16,500 bases of DNA, from the NCBI GenBank assembly GCA_020343635.1, contig CP070804.1, positions 406,677-423,176 of the forward strand, in the 5' to 3' direction. The notes beneath the pieces were generated by a model. It was not told where the DNA came from, did no database searches, and worked only from the letters and a program-made list of their open reading frames with translations. The first letter of the stretch is position 1, and each line of letters begins with the position of its first letter. Shown piece by piece: positions 7,293 through 14,235 of the stretch. Source of the DNA: Candidatus Aenigmatarchaeota archaeon. Its GTDB lineage: Archaea > Aenigmatarchaeota > Aenigmatarchaeia > QMZP01 > JAFGSV01. The position numbers were made by a program, and so were the translations under genes.

Positions 7293-8456
7293 ATGGGGGT
7301 TGCAATAGTAGGTGTGGGGATTACGAAGTTCGGAGAACACTGGAAGAGCGGCCTTAAGGAACTGATAATGGAAGCAGGTATAAAGGCCGTTGAGGACGCC
7401 GGCATATCAGGGAAGGACATAGAGCTCATCGTAGGCGGAAGCATGTCTTCGGGTATGTTCGTCGGGCAGGAACACACCGGGGCACTGTTCACGGACTACA
7501 TGGGACTCAGTCCCATACCGGCCATAAGGACTGAAGCTGCATGCGCATCATCGTCCGTGGCACTGTCAACAGGGGTCATGGCCGTAAAGTCAGGCAGATA
7601 CAAATGCGTGGTGGTCGGGGGTGTGGAGAAGATGACAGATGTCTACGGTAACCTTGCGACGACAGCTCTCGCAGGAGCGATGGACAGGGACAACGAGGCA
7701 CACTTCGGGCTGACATTCCCGGGCGTCTATGCCCTGATGGCACAGAGGCATATGCATCAGTATGGGACGACAAGGGAGCAGATAGCAATGGTTGCTGTCA
7801 AGAATCACGAGAATGCCATGCATAACCCGAATGCACAGTTCCACAGGAAGATAACCCTGGAAGATGTCATTAAATCGCCACTGGTAGCCGATCCTCTGAG
7901 GCTCTTGGATTGTTCCCCCATCGCTGACGGAGCAGCAGCAGTCATACTTGTGCCGGCCGAGGACGCCAAGAAGTATACGGACACGCCGATTTATATCAGA
8001 GCTTCTTCTCAGGCGTCAGACACGCTTGGACTATACACGAGGCCGGATGTCACGACGGTTGGCGCCACCATAAATGCAGCCCAGAACGCCTACAAATATT
8101 CAGGACTCGGACCAAAGGACATGCATCTCGCAGAGGTCCATGACTGCTTCACCATAAACGAGATAATAGGAACGGAGGATCTCGGTTTCTGCAAGAAGGG
8201 AGAGGGCGGAAGGCTCGTGCAGAGCGGCGAGACAAAGATAGGCGGGAAGATACCGATAAACACGTCAGGCGGTCTGAAGGCGAAGGGTCATCCAGTAGGC
8301 GCTACCGGAGCATCACAGGCTGTTGAGCTTGTGGAACAGCTCAGAGGAGAAGCAGGAGGCAGGCAGGTAAAGGGCGCCGAAAATGGGCTTGCGCACAACG
8401 TCGGAGGTTCAGGTTCCACTGTAGTGGTTCACATAATGTCGAGGAACAGGAAGTGA
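7293..8456 (+). CDS. Acetyl-CoA C-acetyltransferase (thiolase), archaeal mevalonate type
   Basis: This protein has 387 residues from the ATG at 7293; a TTG at 7287 would add only two residues. It makes acetoacetyl-CoA from two acetyl-CoA. Thiolase-superfamily residues seen are the acyl-accepting Cys in TEAACASSS (C84), His in EVHDCFT (H283) and the SGGLKAKGHPVGATG motif (H333). This branch lacks the usual bacterial C-terminal catalytic Cys loop and has instead a HNVGGSG ending, as in the archaeal thiolases that partner HMG-CoA synthase and in the related SCP-x thiolases. It starts two bases after the HMG-CoA synthase stop codon and its stop lies immediately before the DUF35 start, so the three genes are surely co-transcribed and probably form the channelling complex known from methanogens. 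Confidence 0.93.
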   Translation: MGVAIVGVGITKFGEHWKSGLKELIMEAGIKAVEDAGISGKDIELIVGGSMSSGMFVGQEHTGALFTDYMGLSPIPAIRTEAACASSSVALSTGVMAVKSGRYKCVVVGGVEKMTDVYGNLATTALAGAMDRDNEAHFGLTFPGVYALMAQRHMHQYGTTREQIAMVAVKNHENAMHNPNAQFHRKITLEDVIKSPLVADPLRLLDCSPIADGAAAVILVPAEDAKKYTDTPIYIRASSQASDTLGLYTRPDVTTVGATINAAQNAYKYSGLGPKDMHLAEVHDCFTINEIIGTEDLGFCKKGEGGRLVQSGETKIGGKIPINTSGGLKAKGHPVGATGASQAVELVEQLRGEAGGRQVKGAENGLAHNVGGSGSTVVVHIMSRNRK

Positions 8457-8461
8457 TTACG

Positions 8462-8869
8462 ATGACTACGGAAAAGGCAGTTGCACACCACTGGAGGAAG
8501 TTCAAGGAAAGGTATGGGCTCGTAGGCTCTAAGTGCGAGAGCTGCAAACATTATTTTTACCCCACGAGCATCATATGCCCGAAGTGTAGAAGGAAAGGAA
8601 AGGTCAAGGAGTACAAGTTCTCAGGCAAGGGCCAGGTGTTTTCCCACACAACGATAAGGGTAGCACCAGAAGGTTTTGAGTCTTATATACCCTACGTAGT
8701 GGCAATAGTAGAGCTCGAAGAGGGCGCAAAGGTCGTATCCCAGGTTGTCGACCGCAGCCCCGAGGACGTGGGGATAGGCATGCCCGTGGAAGTGTGCTTC
8801 AGAAAGATAAGGGAAGAGGGCAAGTCCGGCCTCGTTCTCTACGGATTCAAGTTCAGACCAGTGAAATAA
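8462..8869 (+). CDS. DUF35 OB-fold/rubredoxin-like zinc protein bridging thiolase and HMG-CoA synthase
   Basis: This protein has 135 residues from the ATG at 8462; a GTG at 8453, overlapping the thiolase stop, is the alternative and would add three residues. The N-terminal part carries a zinc ribbon, CESC (C25, C28) and CPKC (C39, C42). An OB-fold follows, with KGQVFSHTTI and YVVAIVELEEG, the typical DUF35 (COG1545) layout. Its place as third gene of the HMG-CoA synthase/thiolase operon matches the protein that, in the crystal structure from Methanothermococcus, sits between the two enzymes and shares a CoA-binding cleft so that acetoacetyl-CoA is passed on directly. It is not catalytic itself. 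Length and motifs are complete. Confidence 0.9.
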   Translation: MTTEKAVAHHWRKFKERYGLVGSKCESCKHYFYPTSIICPKCRRKGKVKEYKFSGKGQVFSHTTIRVAPEGFESYIPYVVAIVELEEGAKVVSQVVDRSPEDVGIGMPVEVCFRKIREEGKSGLVLYGFKFRPVK

Positions 8870-8875
8870 TATTAA
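8867..8875 (+). promoter_or_regulatory. TATA box overlapping the DUF35 stop codon
   Basis: TAATATTAA begins with the TAA stop codon of the DUF35 gene and is centred about 26 bases before the ATG at 8897. It would give a leaderless transcript for the acidic DUF4430 protein, separate from the mevalonate operon. No Shine-Dalgarno sequence precedes that ATG, in agreement. Confidence 0.5.
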
Positions 8876-8896
8876 GGGAAGACACACCTAATTAAG

Positions 8897-9757
8897 ATGG
8901 AACATCTTTTCTCGGTACACGTTCATAATGCTTTGAACACGCTCTATTCGGTAGACGAAATTGACGACAGAGATGAATCCACAGAAGATGATGAAGAAGA
9001 CGAAGAAGAGCCGCAAAGATACAAAACAGAAAACAAGACCGACAAAGGCGAATACACCAAAAGATTCGAAGTGCCGGTTTTCAGGGCGAGTACAGAAGTT
9101 TACGATGACAAACCCAATAAGGACACCCAAGAATACAACGTCATGTTTTCACTCGACGTCGACACGGATATTCTGCAGAATGATGAGGGTCAGAAAGAAA
9201 TATTATACGATAAAAACACGACACTCATGGCCGGAATGGAAAGAGGAACTGACCAAGCTCGAAGCCAGGACATGCAGGGTTATAATGATGAGAGGTTGAG
9301 TTATTCAGGCCATGTCCTCAGTATAGAATACGAAACACCGGAACTGATAAACGGGCAGAAGACCTACCAGAGGATAGTTTTTGAGGCTGACATAGACGGC
9401 GAGAGCGTCTACGATCTGAGCCTGAGGAAGTTGCAGGAGGCAGGTATGGAATTTTCATCCGAATATGACGGTGAATTCGGCAGCATGCTTCTCACTTCGA
9501 TAAACAAAAGGAGAGAGGGAGAGGGGGGCAATTTCAATGAATTCTACCTGAATGGTGATATAGGAGATTATGCAGTGGACAAGCAGCTTCTCAAGTCAGG
9601 GGATGTTGTCGAGTGGAGATACGCGGAAGAGACTGACGGAAGCTGCGGAGGCGTTCCAGACTTCAATCAGATAAAGTCCATGCTTGTGTACAACACAGCA
9701 TTCAGGAATGTCGGATATGCATTACCGGGGTCCAATCCGTTTCTTCTGGCAGCTTAA
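8897..9757 (+). CDS. Acidic hypothetical protein with C-terminal DUF4430-like beta-grasp domain
   Basis: I do not recognise this 286-residue protein as a whole. Residues 20-38 are a dense acidic stretch (15 of 19 are Asp/Glu). A charged middle region of unknown fold runs to about 155. Residues ~158-243 match the pattern of DUF4430, the transcobalamin C-terminal/SLBB-like beta-grasp domain: VFEADIDGESVYDLSLRKL, then SMLLTSIN, FNEFYLNG and the closing SGDVVEWRYAE. That order of strand, helix, 'tSIn', 'fYlNG' and 'GDvVeWrY' is the family signature. A C-terminal extension of ~43 residues contains the only Cys. No signal peptide or membrane segment is seen, whereas most DUF4430 proteins are exported, so this one appears cytosolic. 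Reading frame and length are supported by strong codon continuity and a leaderless-type promoter. Ligand and role are unknown. Confidence 0.78.
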   Translation: MEHLFSVHVHNALNTLYSVDEIDDRDESTEDDEEDEEEPQRYKTENKTDKGEYTKRFEVPVFRASTEVYDDKPNKDTQEYNVMFSLDVDTDILQNDEGQKEILYDKNTTLMAGMERGTDQARSQDMQGYNDERLSYSGHVLSIEYETPELINGQKTYQRIVFEADIDGESVYDLSLRKLQEAGMEFSSEYDGEFGSMLLTSINKRREGEGGNFNEFYLNGDIGDYAVDKQLLKSGDVVEWRYAEETDGSCGGVPDFNQIKSMLVYNTAFRNVGYALPGSNPFLLAA

Positions 9758-10812
9758 CCAGTGAACATGCTCGAGAAGGGAAAGTCGAAATCTATTTTAT
9801 CCCCGTCATGCTTCATGCTTTCAGCCTTCTCAATGACGCTCGAAAGTCCTTTCAGATCGAGGTCCTTATAGAACTCCCTGGCAATCAGACCGGCCTTTAT
9901 GTCCTTAAGCAGGCGTTTTTTCCACATCTCCTCATATGCGGAGAGTCCAGTAAAACCGCCCCTTTTCAGCACATTTGAAATGACCTCCGCTGCATATGAT
10001 GCCGAAAGCATTCCGTATGTTATGCCCCCTCCTGACCACGGCTTCACTTGGCAGGCTGCGTCCCCAACCAGAAGAATCCTGTTATCAAATGTCGGAGTAA
10101 TGCCAAGGGGGACAGGAGCTGCAGCTCTTCCTGAAACTTTCATTTTGACCGTGTCAAAGAACCTCTCCAGTATGGCGAAGCTGAGCCCGTAGCCCATGCA
10201 GCCCAGCTCTGTATTCTTTCCGCGCGGTATTCTCCAGAAGAAGCCGTCCTTGACCAGGCTCTTGTCAAACCACATCTCGACAGTATCGGAGTAATCTTGC
10301 TTGTCAATATACATTATGAGTCCGTTGAGCAGCTCCGCGGGCTTGGAACCAATACTTTTTGCGGCCACGGACCTCGCCCCATCACAGCCTGCCACTATTT
10401 TGGCTTCGAAGCGGCGCCTTGCCGTTTTCAGTCTCACCTTCTCCTTGTCCTGCGCAAGGCTCAGCACCTTTTCCCTGTATCTCATTTCAGCGCCTGCAGA
10501 TTCAGCATACGCCGCCAATCTTCTGTCAAGGACGTCCCGGTCTATTACATATGCGGCGCTTTCCCTCTTTTTGAATTCGAATTGTCTGTTCATGAAGTGC
10601 ATTACAGCGCGTTTTACGGTATGCTCTATCAGACCTTTCTTCTTTATTTCCACCGGAAGTAGCTTGATCAGGCGTGAAGAAACAAGTCCGGAGCATGCCT
10701 TTCCCCCGGGTTCAGGATGCTCTTCAAGAACTAAAACATTCCTATTTCCTGCACACAGACCAGCCAGGTAGGAACCTGCAGGTCCGGCCCCGATAATGGC
10801 GAGATCATGCAT
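9754..10812 (-). CDS. Geranylgeranyl reductase family FAD-dependent oxidoreductase
   Basis: This protein has 352 residues from the ATG at 10812. The N-terminal FAD dinucleotide fold has GAGPAG (8-13). It is followed by the KACSGLVS loop with a conserved Cys (C40), a second FAD segment CDGARS (133-138), the FFWRIPRG substrate-face motif (181-188) and LVGDAACQVKPWSGGG (238-253), which all fit the geranylgeranyl reductase family. These enzymes reduce double bonds of geranylgeranyl chains in archaeal membrane lipids; some family members act on dolichol or quinones. At 352 residues it is somewhat short for the family. In-frame start codons further upstream, to 10863, would add up to 17 residues before the FAD strand, and the predicted transcription start near 10816 argues against the longest ones; 10818 is an equal alternative. 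Its stop codon is shared with the convergent DUF4430 gene. Confidence 0.85.
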   Translation of the reverse strand: MHDLAIIGAGPAGSYLAGLCAGNRNVLVLEEHPEPGGKACSGLVSSRLIKLLPVEIKKKGLIEHTVKRAVMHFMNRQFEFKKRESAAYVIDRDVLDRRLAAYAESAGAEMRYREKVLSLAQDKEKVRLKTARRRFEAKIVAGCDGARSVAAKSIGSKPAELLNGLIMYIDKQDYSDTVEMWFDKSLVKDGFFWRIPRGKNTELGCMGYGLSFAILERFFDTVKMKVSGRAAAPVPLGITPTFDNRILLVGDAACQVKPWSGGGITYGMLSASYAAEVISNVLKRGGFTGLSAYEEMWKKRLLKDIKAGLIAREFYKDLDLKGLSSVIEKAESMKHDGDKIDFDFPFSSMFTG

Positions 10813-10835
10813 ATACATATTAAAAAACCGCATGA

Positions 10836-10846
10836 TTAAAATATAC
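10836..10846. promoter_or_regulatory. Shared bidirectional TATA region between the reductase and secF
   Basis: ATTAAAATATA reads as a TATA box on both strands. Measured from its centre, 25-26 bases in the plus direction reaches the GTG/TTG start of secF, and the same distance in the minus direction reaches the ATG pair at 10812/10818 of the reductase gene. The whole divergent spacer is about 55 bases, so a single AT-rich element seems to serve two leaderless-type genes. Confidence 0.5.
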
Positions 10847-10868
10847 CCAAAAGAAAATCTCATGATTG

Positions 10869-11762
10869 GTGATTGTTACGTCCAAAGACTATAAAATTGA
10901 ATTCAGAGGCATGAAGTTCGACTACAGGCTGCTGATGGTATTCCCTCTCATTCTGCTCCTAGCTTCTGCGGGCCTGCTGATAAGCAAGTACAGCGCGACA
11001 GGAGAATGGTTCGAAAGAAGCATAGAGCTCAGGGGAGGGACGCTGCTGAACATAAAGACGGCCGACAGGATTTCGGTTTCGGCCATAGAGGAGGCCTTGT
11101 CGGATGATTTCGGTTCCATATCCGTCAGAACCCTGAGGGGATTCGGAACACAGGGGGCATCCATACAGGTGGGCGCAGAGATAGACTACACAAGCGTGCT
11201 GGACCGTCTGGAAGAAAGAGGAATAGAGGTAGTCGATTTCTCCATAGAGAACGTAGGTTCCTCCCTCAGTTCCGTATTCTGGTCACAGGCCCAGACAGGG
11301 ATAATAATAGCATTCATAATGATGGGACTGATAGCATTCGCTGTATTCAGAACCTTCGTCCCTTCGATAGCCATAATAATGGCGGCCGCTTCTGACATAA
11401 TAATCACCCTTTCCCTCATGCAGGTATTCGGAATAGAGTTTTCCCTTGCATCACTCGGTGCGCTGCTCATGCTCATAGGTTATTCGGTGGACACGGACAT
11501 AATGCTGACGAGCAGGCTGCTCAGGGAGACAGAGCATGACATGAGCATGTCCGAGAAGATAAACCGGGCCCTGAAGACAGGTCTCACGATGTCTCTGACA
11601 AGCATAGGCGCCATGATAGCGATCCTTGTCATACCCCTCCCTCCAGTTCTCGTTCAGATAGCCTCCGTTATACTCATAGGACTTTCGGTGGACATCGTGG
11701 TCACGTGGTTTTTCAACTCCGTGATACTCAGATGGTACTGTGAATCCAGGGGTGTTTTCTGA
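10869..11762 (+). CDS. secF: Protein-export membrane protein SecF
   Basis: This protein has about 297 residues. One N-terminal membrane segment (about 20-40) is followed by SIELRGGT (51-58), a periplasmic-equivalent P1 domain (to ~140), and five membrane segments. The signature SecF loop GYSVDTDIMLTSRLLRE lies at 204-220. SecDF is an RND-type accessory of the SecY translocon that uses the ion gradient to pull secreted chains outward. The gene is followed by secD with a one-base overlap; secF before secD is the archaeal order known from Haloferax, opposite to bacteria. The start is ambiguous: GTG at 10869 (chosen), TTG at 10866, or ATG at 10911. The TATA spacing supports the first two. Confidence 0.93.
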   Translation: MIVTSKDYKIEFRGMKFDYRLLMVFPLILLLASAGLLISKYSATGEWFERSIELRGGTLLNIKTADRISVSAIEEALSDDFGSISVRTLRGFGTQGASIQVGAEIDYTSVLDRLEERGIEVVDFSIENVGSSLSSVFWSQAQTGIIIAFIMMGLIAFAVFRTFVPSIAIIMAAASDIIITLSLMQVFGIEFSLASLGALLMLIGYSVDTDIMLTSRLLRETEHDMSMSEKINRALKTGLTMSLTSIGAMIAILVIPLPPVLVQIASVILIGLSVDIVVTWFFNSVILRWYCESRGVF

Positions 11763-13570
11763 TGTTAAGATACTGGAGAATATGGCTGCTGCTGGTCGTC
11801 ATCTTGGGTTCAGCGTTCGCGATAGGATTCACTGAGAGAAGGAGTGGTGTGGAAGTCCTTTATGTCACAAGGGATTCACCGGCATTCAGAACACTGGAAC
11901 AGGGCATGATTATTTCGGGTGTGAACAATAACCAGATTAGCAACCTTGATGACTGGGAAATGTACACGAAGGAGGTATCAGGGCCTGTGAAGATAACGGC
12001 AGACAATCGCGAATACTCCTTCTTTGTCAACGACACGCTGGGGATAGAAACACAGCCTGTCGAGAGGTTTAACCTGGACTTCGGTCTCGATCTCCGCGGA
12101 GGAACAAGGATAATACTCAAGCCCAAAGATAACGCCACACGCGATGTCATAGAGCAGGTCATAGGAACCCTGCAGACAAGGATAAACATCTACGGCCTGA
12201 AGGAGATAAAGTTCTTCCCCGTTGAATCTCCGGACGGGTGGCACGTCCAGATAGAGGCTACAGGACTAAGCTCGGATGTGGTGAACGATCTTCTCACGTC
12301 AAAGGGAACATTCGAGGCAAAGATATCGAAGCCTGTGGAACTGCGCGGCGGAAAGGGCAAGATACAGCTCCTCGCAAACGAATACGACATAGAGGTACTG
12401 AACGAGACAGTCATTGTCGAGGGGCTGGAAGTTCCTGATAACGGGTCATTCGTACTCGAAGATATAGAATTCGAGCTGAGCAACAGGACGAGCAACCAGA
12501 TCCTGCTTATGGGAAGCGTCTACAGGGGAGACGACATAGAGCTGATATACACCGATCCGCAGCACTCCGGCCTGGTGCCGCAGGGAAGCTTCTACAGGTT
12601 CTATTTCACGGTGCTTGTCTCAAGCGATGGGGCAGAACGCTTTGCAAAGGTCACGTCAGGAACTCCGAGTCAGATCGATCTGAACAGCGGCGAATACTTT
12701 CTCAAGGACACCCGAATATTCCTCTACCTGGATAACGATCTCCAGTCAACGCTCAGGATAGCATCAAGCCTTGGAGGACAGGCGTATTCAACCCCGCAGA
12801 TAGAGGGAGGCCGGGAAACCAGGGAGGCCGCCCTCGAGGAGAAGATGAGGTTGCAGACCATACTCCGTTCCGGTTCATTGCCTGTCACCATGGAAACGTC
12901 CTCAATCTCGATAATATCACCGACACTCGGTTCAAACTTCATAGGATCCGCCATGATAGCGGCGCTTGTTGCGGGGGTGGTCGTGGTGTTAATAATATTC
13001 ATAAGATACAGGAGCTTCAAAGTAGGCATCCCCCTTGTGCTCACAGGGCTGTCAGAGGCTGTCATAATCCTCGGGTTGTCGGCATCCGGCACATTCGACA
13101 GTGCCATATGGTTCGGCGTGCTTTTCGTCAATATCATAATAATTTCACTCGCATGGTGGAAGCTCAGGGAATCAGACACCTCAGCCTGGATCGGAGCGAT
13201 GCTCATACCGCTTCTGGGCCTGATGAGCTGGAACATCGATCTGCCTGCGATAGGCGGTATAATAGCAGCCATAGGAGTAGGAGTAGACCAGATGGTCGTC
13301 ATAGCTGACGAGACTTTGGGAGGGAGAAGGATTACAAAGAAGATATACTCTATTAGAGAAAGGATAGGCAAGGCATTCTTCATAATATTCACAGCAGCTG
13401 CGACGACAACAGCTGCGCTCCTTCCCCTGCTTTTCGTGGCTGCAGGCGTTTTCATAAGAGGATTCGTAATAACAACGATAGTCGGAATATTAACGGGCAT
13501 TCTCATTACAAGGCCGGCTTACGCAAAAATTGTGGAACTAAGCTCAGAGAAGATGAAAAGGGAAGAATGA
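11762..13570 (+). CDS. secD: Protein-export membrane protein SecD, with PDZ-like insertion and extra membrane hairpin
   Basis: This 602-residue partner of SecF has membrane segment 1 (7-24) and the SecD hallmark FGLDLRGGT (107-115), then a large P1 domain to ~385. The later membrane region includes LPAIGGIIAAIGVGVDQMVVIADE (494-517), the conserved segment with the key Asp. Two things differ from the usual layout. Residues ~28-95, between TM1 and the FGLDLRGG motif, resemble a PDZ fold (VLYVTRDSPA, then GMIISGVNNNQISNLDDW). Also, about 48 residues (443-490) with two hydrophobic segments lie between TM3 and TM4, where SecD normally has a short loop. The ATG sits in TGATG, overlapping the secF stop by one base. 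The reading frame is uninterrupted, so both additions look genuine. Comparison with typical SecD is from memory. Confidence 0.93.
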   Translation: MLRYWRIWLLLVVILGSAFAIGFTERRSGVEVLYVTRDSPAFRTLEQGMIISGVNNNQISNLDDWEMYTKEVSGPVKITADNREYSFFVNDTLGIETQPVERFNLDFGLDLRGGTRIILKPKDNATRDVIEQVIGTLQTRINIYGLKEIKFFPVESPDGWHVQIEATGLSSDVVNDLLTSKGTFEAKISKPVELRGGKGKIQLLANEYDIEVLNETVIVEGLEVPDNGSFVLEDIEFELSNRTSNQILLMGSVYRGDDIELIYTDPQHSGLVPQGSFYRFYFTVLVSSDGAERFAKVTSGTPSQIDLNSGEYFLKDTRIFLYLDNDLQSTLRIASSLGGQAYSTPQIEGGRETREAALEEKMRLQTILRSGSLPVTMETSSISIISPTLGSNFIGSAMIAALVAGVVVVLIIFIRYRSFKVGIPLVLTGLSEAVIILGLSASGTFDSAIWFGVLFVNIIIISLAWWKLRESDTSAWIGAMLIPLLGLMSWNIDLPAIGGIIAAIGVGVDQMVVIADETLGGRRITKKIYSIRERIGKAFFIIFTAAATTTAALLPLLFVAAGVFIRGFVITTIVGILTGILITRPAYAKIVELSSEKMKREE

Positions 13571-14131
13571 TCATCCTATAGACCATTTATCGTTTTTGAC
13601 CTTGCTGACATTTCCTGAGAGTTCTATCACGTCTGTTATCTTCAGATCCCCGTAGAAATCGTGTATCTCTATCTTTTCATCCGTTCCTGTAATGTTGGTG
13701 TTATCGTACTCTACGACGAAATCCATCCTCTCAAGCACGAGGCTGGGTACATTCACGTTCTTCACTTCCATATCTTCAAGTTGCAGGTCGAGAACAAGGT
13801 CAGAATCCTTCGGCACGAGCATGGTCTTGTTCTCATCAAGTATGATATCCATTGTTCCCATGAAATTCCTGACAGACGAAACTTCAGATGTTATGTTGAC
13901 GGGCTTATCAATAACAAGCTGAACATTGCCGCCGCTGAGTGTTATTACCACATCACTCGTCGTTTTTTCTGGAGCAGAGAACAGTGAACCGAATGGGGAG
14001 CCTTTCATCCAGTCGCCAAGAGTGCCAGTTGAATTGAGGAACATATCCTTTATCTCGCTGTTGCTCACCAGAGCTGAGGCAGCGACTATTAATACAGCGA
14101 ATATGGCTGCCAGGATTTTCCACTCAAACAT
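13571..14131 (-). CDS. Hypothetical signal-anchored, sequon-rich extracytoplasmic protein
   Basis: I do not recognise this 186-residue protein. It starts with a signal peptide or anchor (MFEWK, then a hydrophobic stretch from residue 6 to 23), has a Gly/Ser/Pro-containing spacer to about residue 58, and then a domain rich in alternating hydrophobic and polar residues that should be beta-sheet. It has no cysteine. Five N-X-S/T sites are present (N33, N79, N101, N146, N174), which is dense for the length and fits export and AglB-type glycosylation. A ribosome-binding region GGTGGATTGGAG lies just before the ATG and a TATA-like element about 41 bases upstream, so the gene is properly equipped for expression. 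Its stop codon directly abuts that of secD in the palindrome TGATCA. Function is unknown. Confidence 0.75.
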   Translation of the reverse strand: MFEWKILAAIFAVLIVAASALVSNSEIKDMFLNSTGTLGDWMKGSPFGSLFSAPEKTTSDVVITLSGGNVQLVIDKPVNITSEVSSVRNFMGTMDIILDENKTMLVPKDSDLVLDLQLEDMEVKNVNVPSLVLERMDFVVEYDNTNITGTDEKIEIHDFYGDLKITDVIELSGNVSKVKNDKWSIG

Positions 14132-14167
14132 AGCTCCAATCCACCACTTTTAGTTTTGACGCAGTTA

Positions 14168-14176
14168 CTTTTAAGC
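14168..14176 (-). promoter_or_regulatory. TATA-like box of the sequon-rich hypothetical gene
   Basis: On the minus strand this reads GCTTAAAAG. It is centred about 41 bases before the ATG at 14131, so a leader of about 15 bases would contain the GGTGGATTGGAG ribosome-binding region (14134-14145). Confidence 0.45.
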
Positions 14177-14189
14177 TTATATGCACCAA

Positions 14190-14200
14190 TTTTTATATAA
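14190..14200 (+). promoter_or_regulatory. TATA box of the DUF1512 gene
   Basis: TTTTTATATAA is the strongest TATA match in the window. It lies about 40 bases before the ATG at 14236, predicting a leader of about 15 bases that would contain GGAG at 14225-14228, seven bases before the start codon. Confidence 0.65.
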
Positions 14201-14235
14201 GATATCCCTGAATAATATCTCCATGGAGTTTTTGT

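Noticed and set aside
10301..10771. 156-residue plus-strand open frame opposite the reductase gene
   Set aside because: The minus strand here encodes unmistakable FAD-binding motifs; the plus frame has no recognisable domain and no promoter or ribosome-binding site.
12724..13506. 260-residue open frame on the minus strand, antisense to secD
   Set aside because: It mirrors the codon pattern of the secD membrane region (Met/Ile/Pro/Ser-rich, low in motif content). The plus frame holds conserved SecD signatures throughout.
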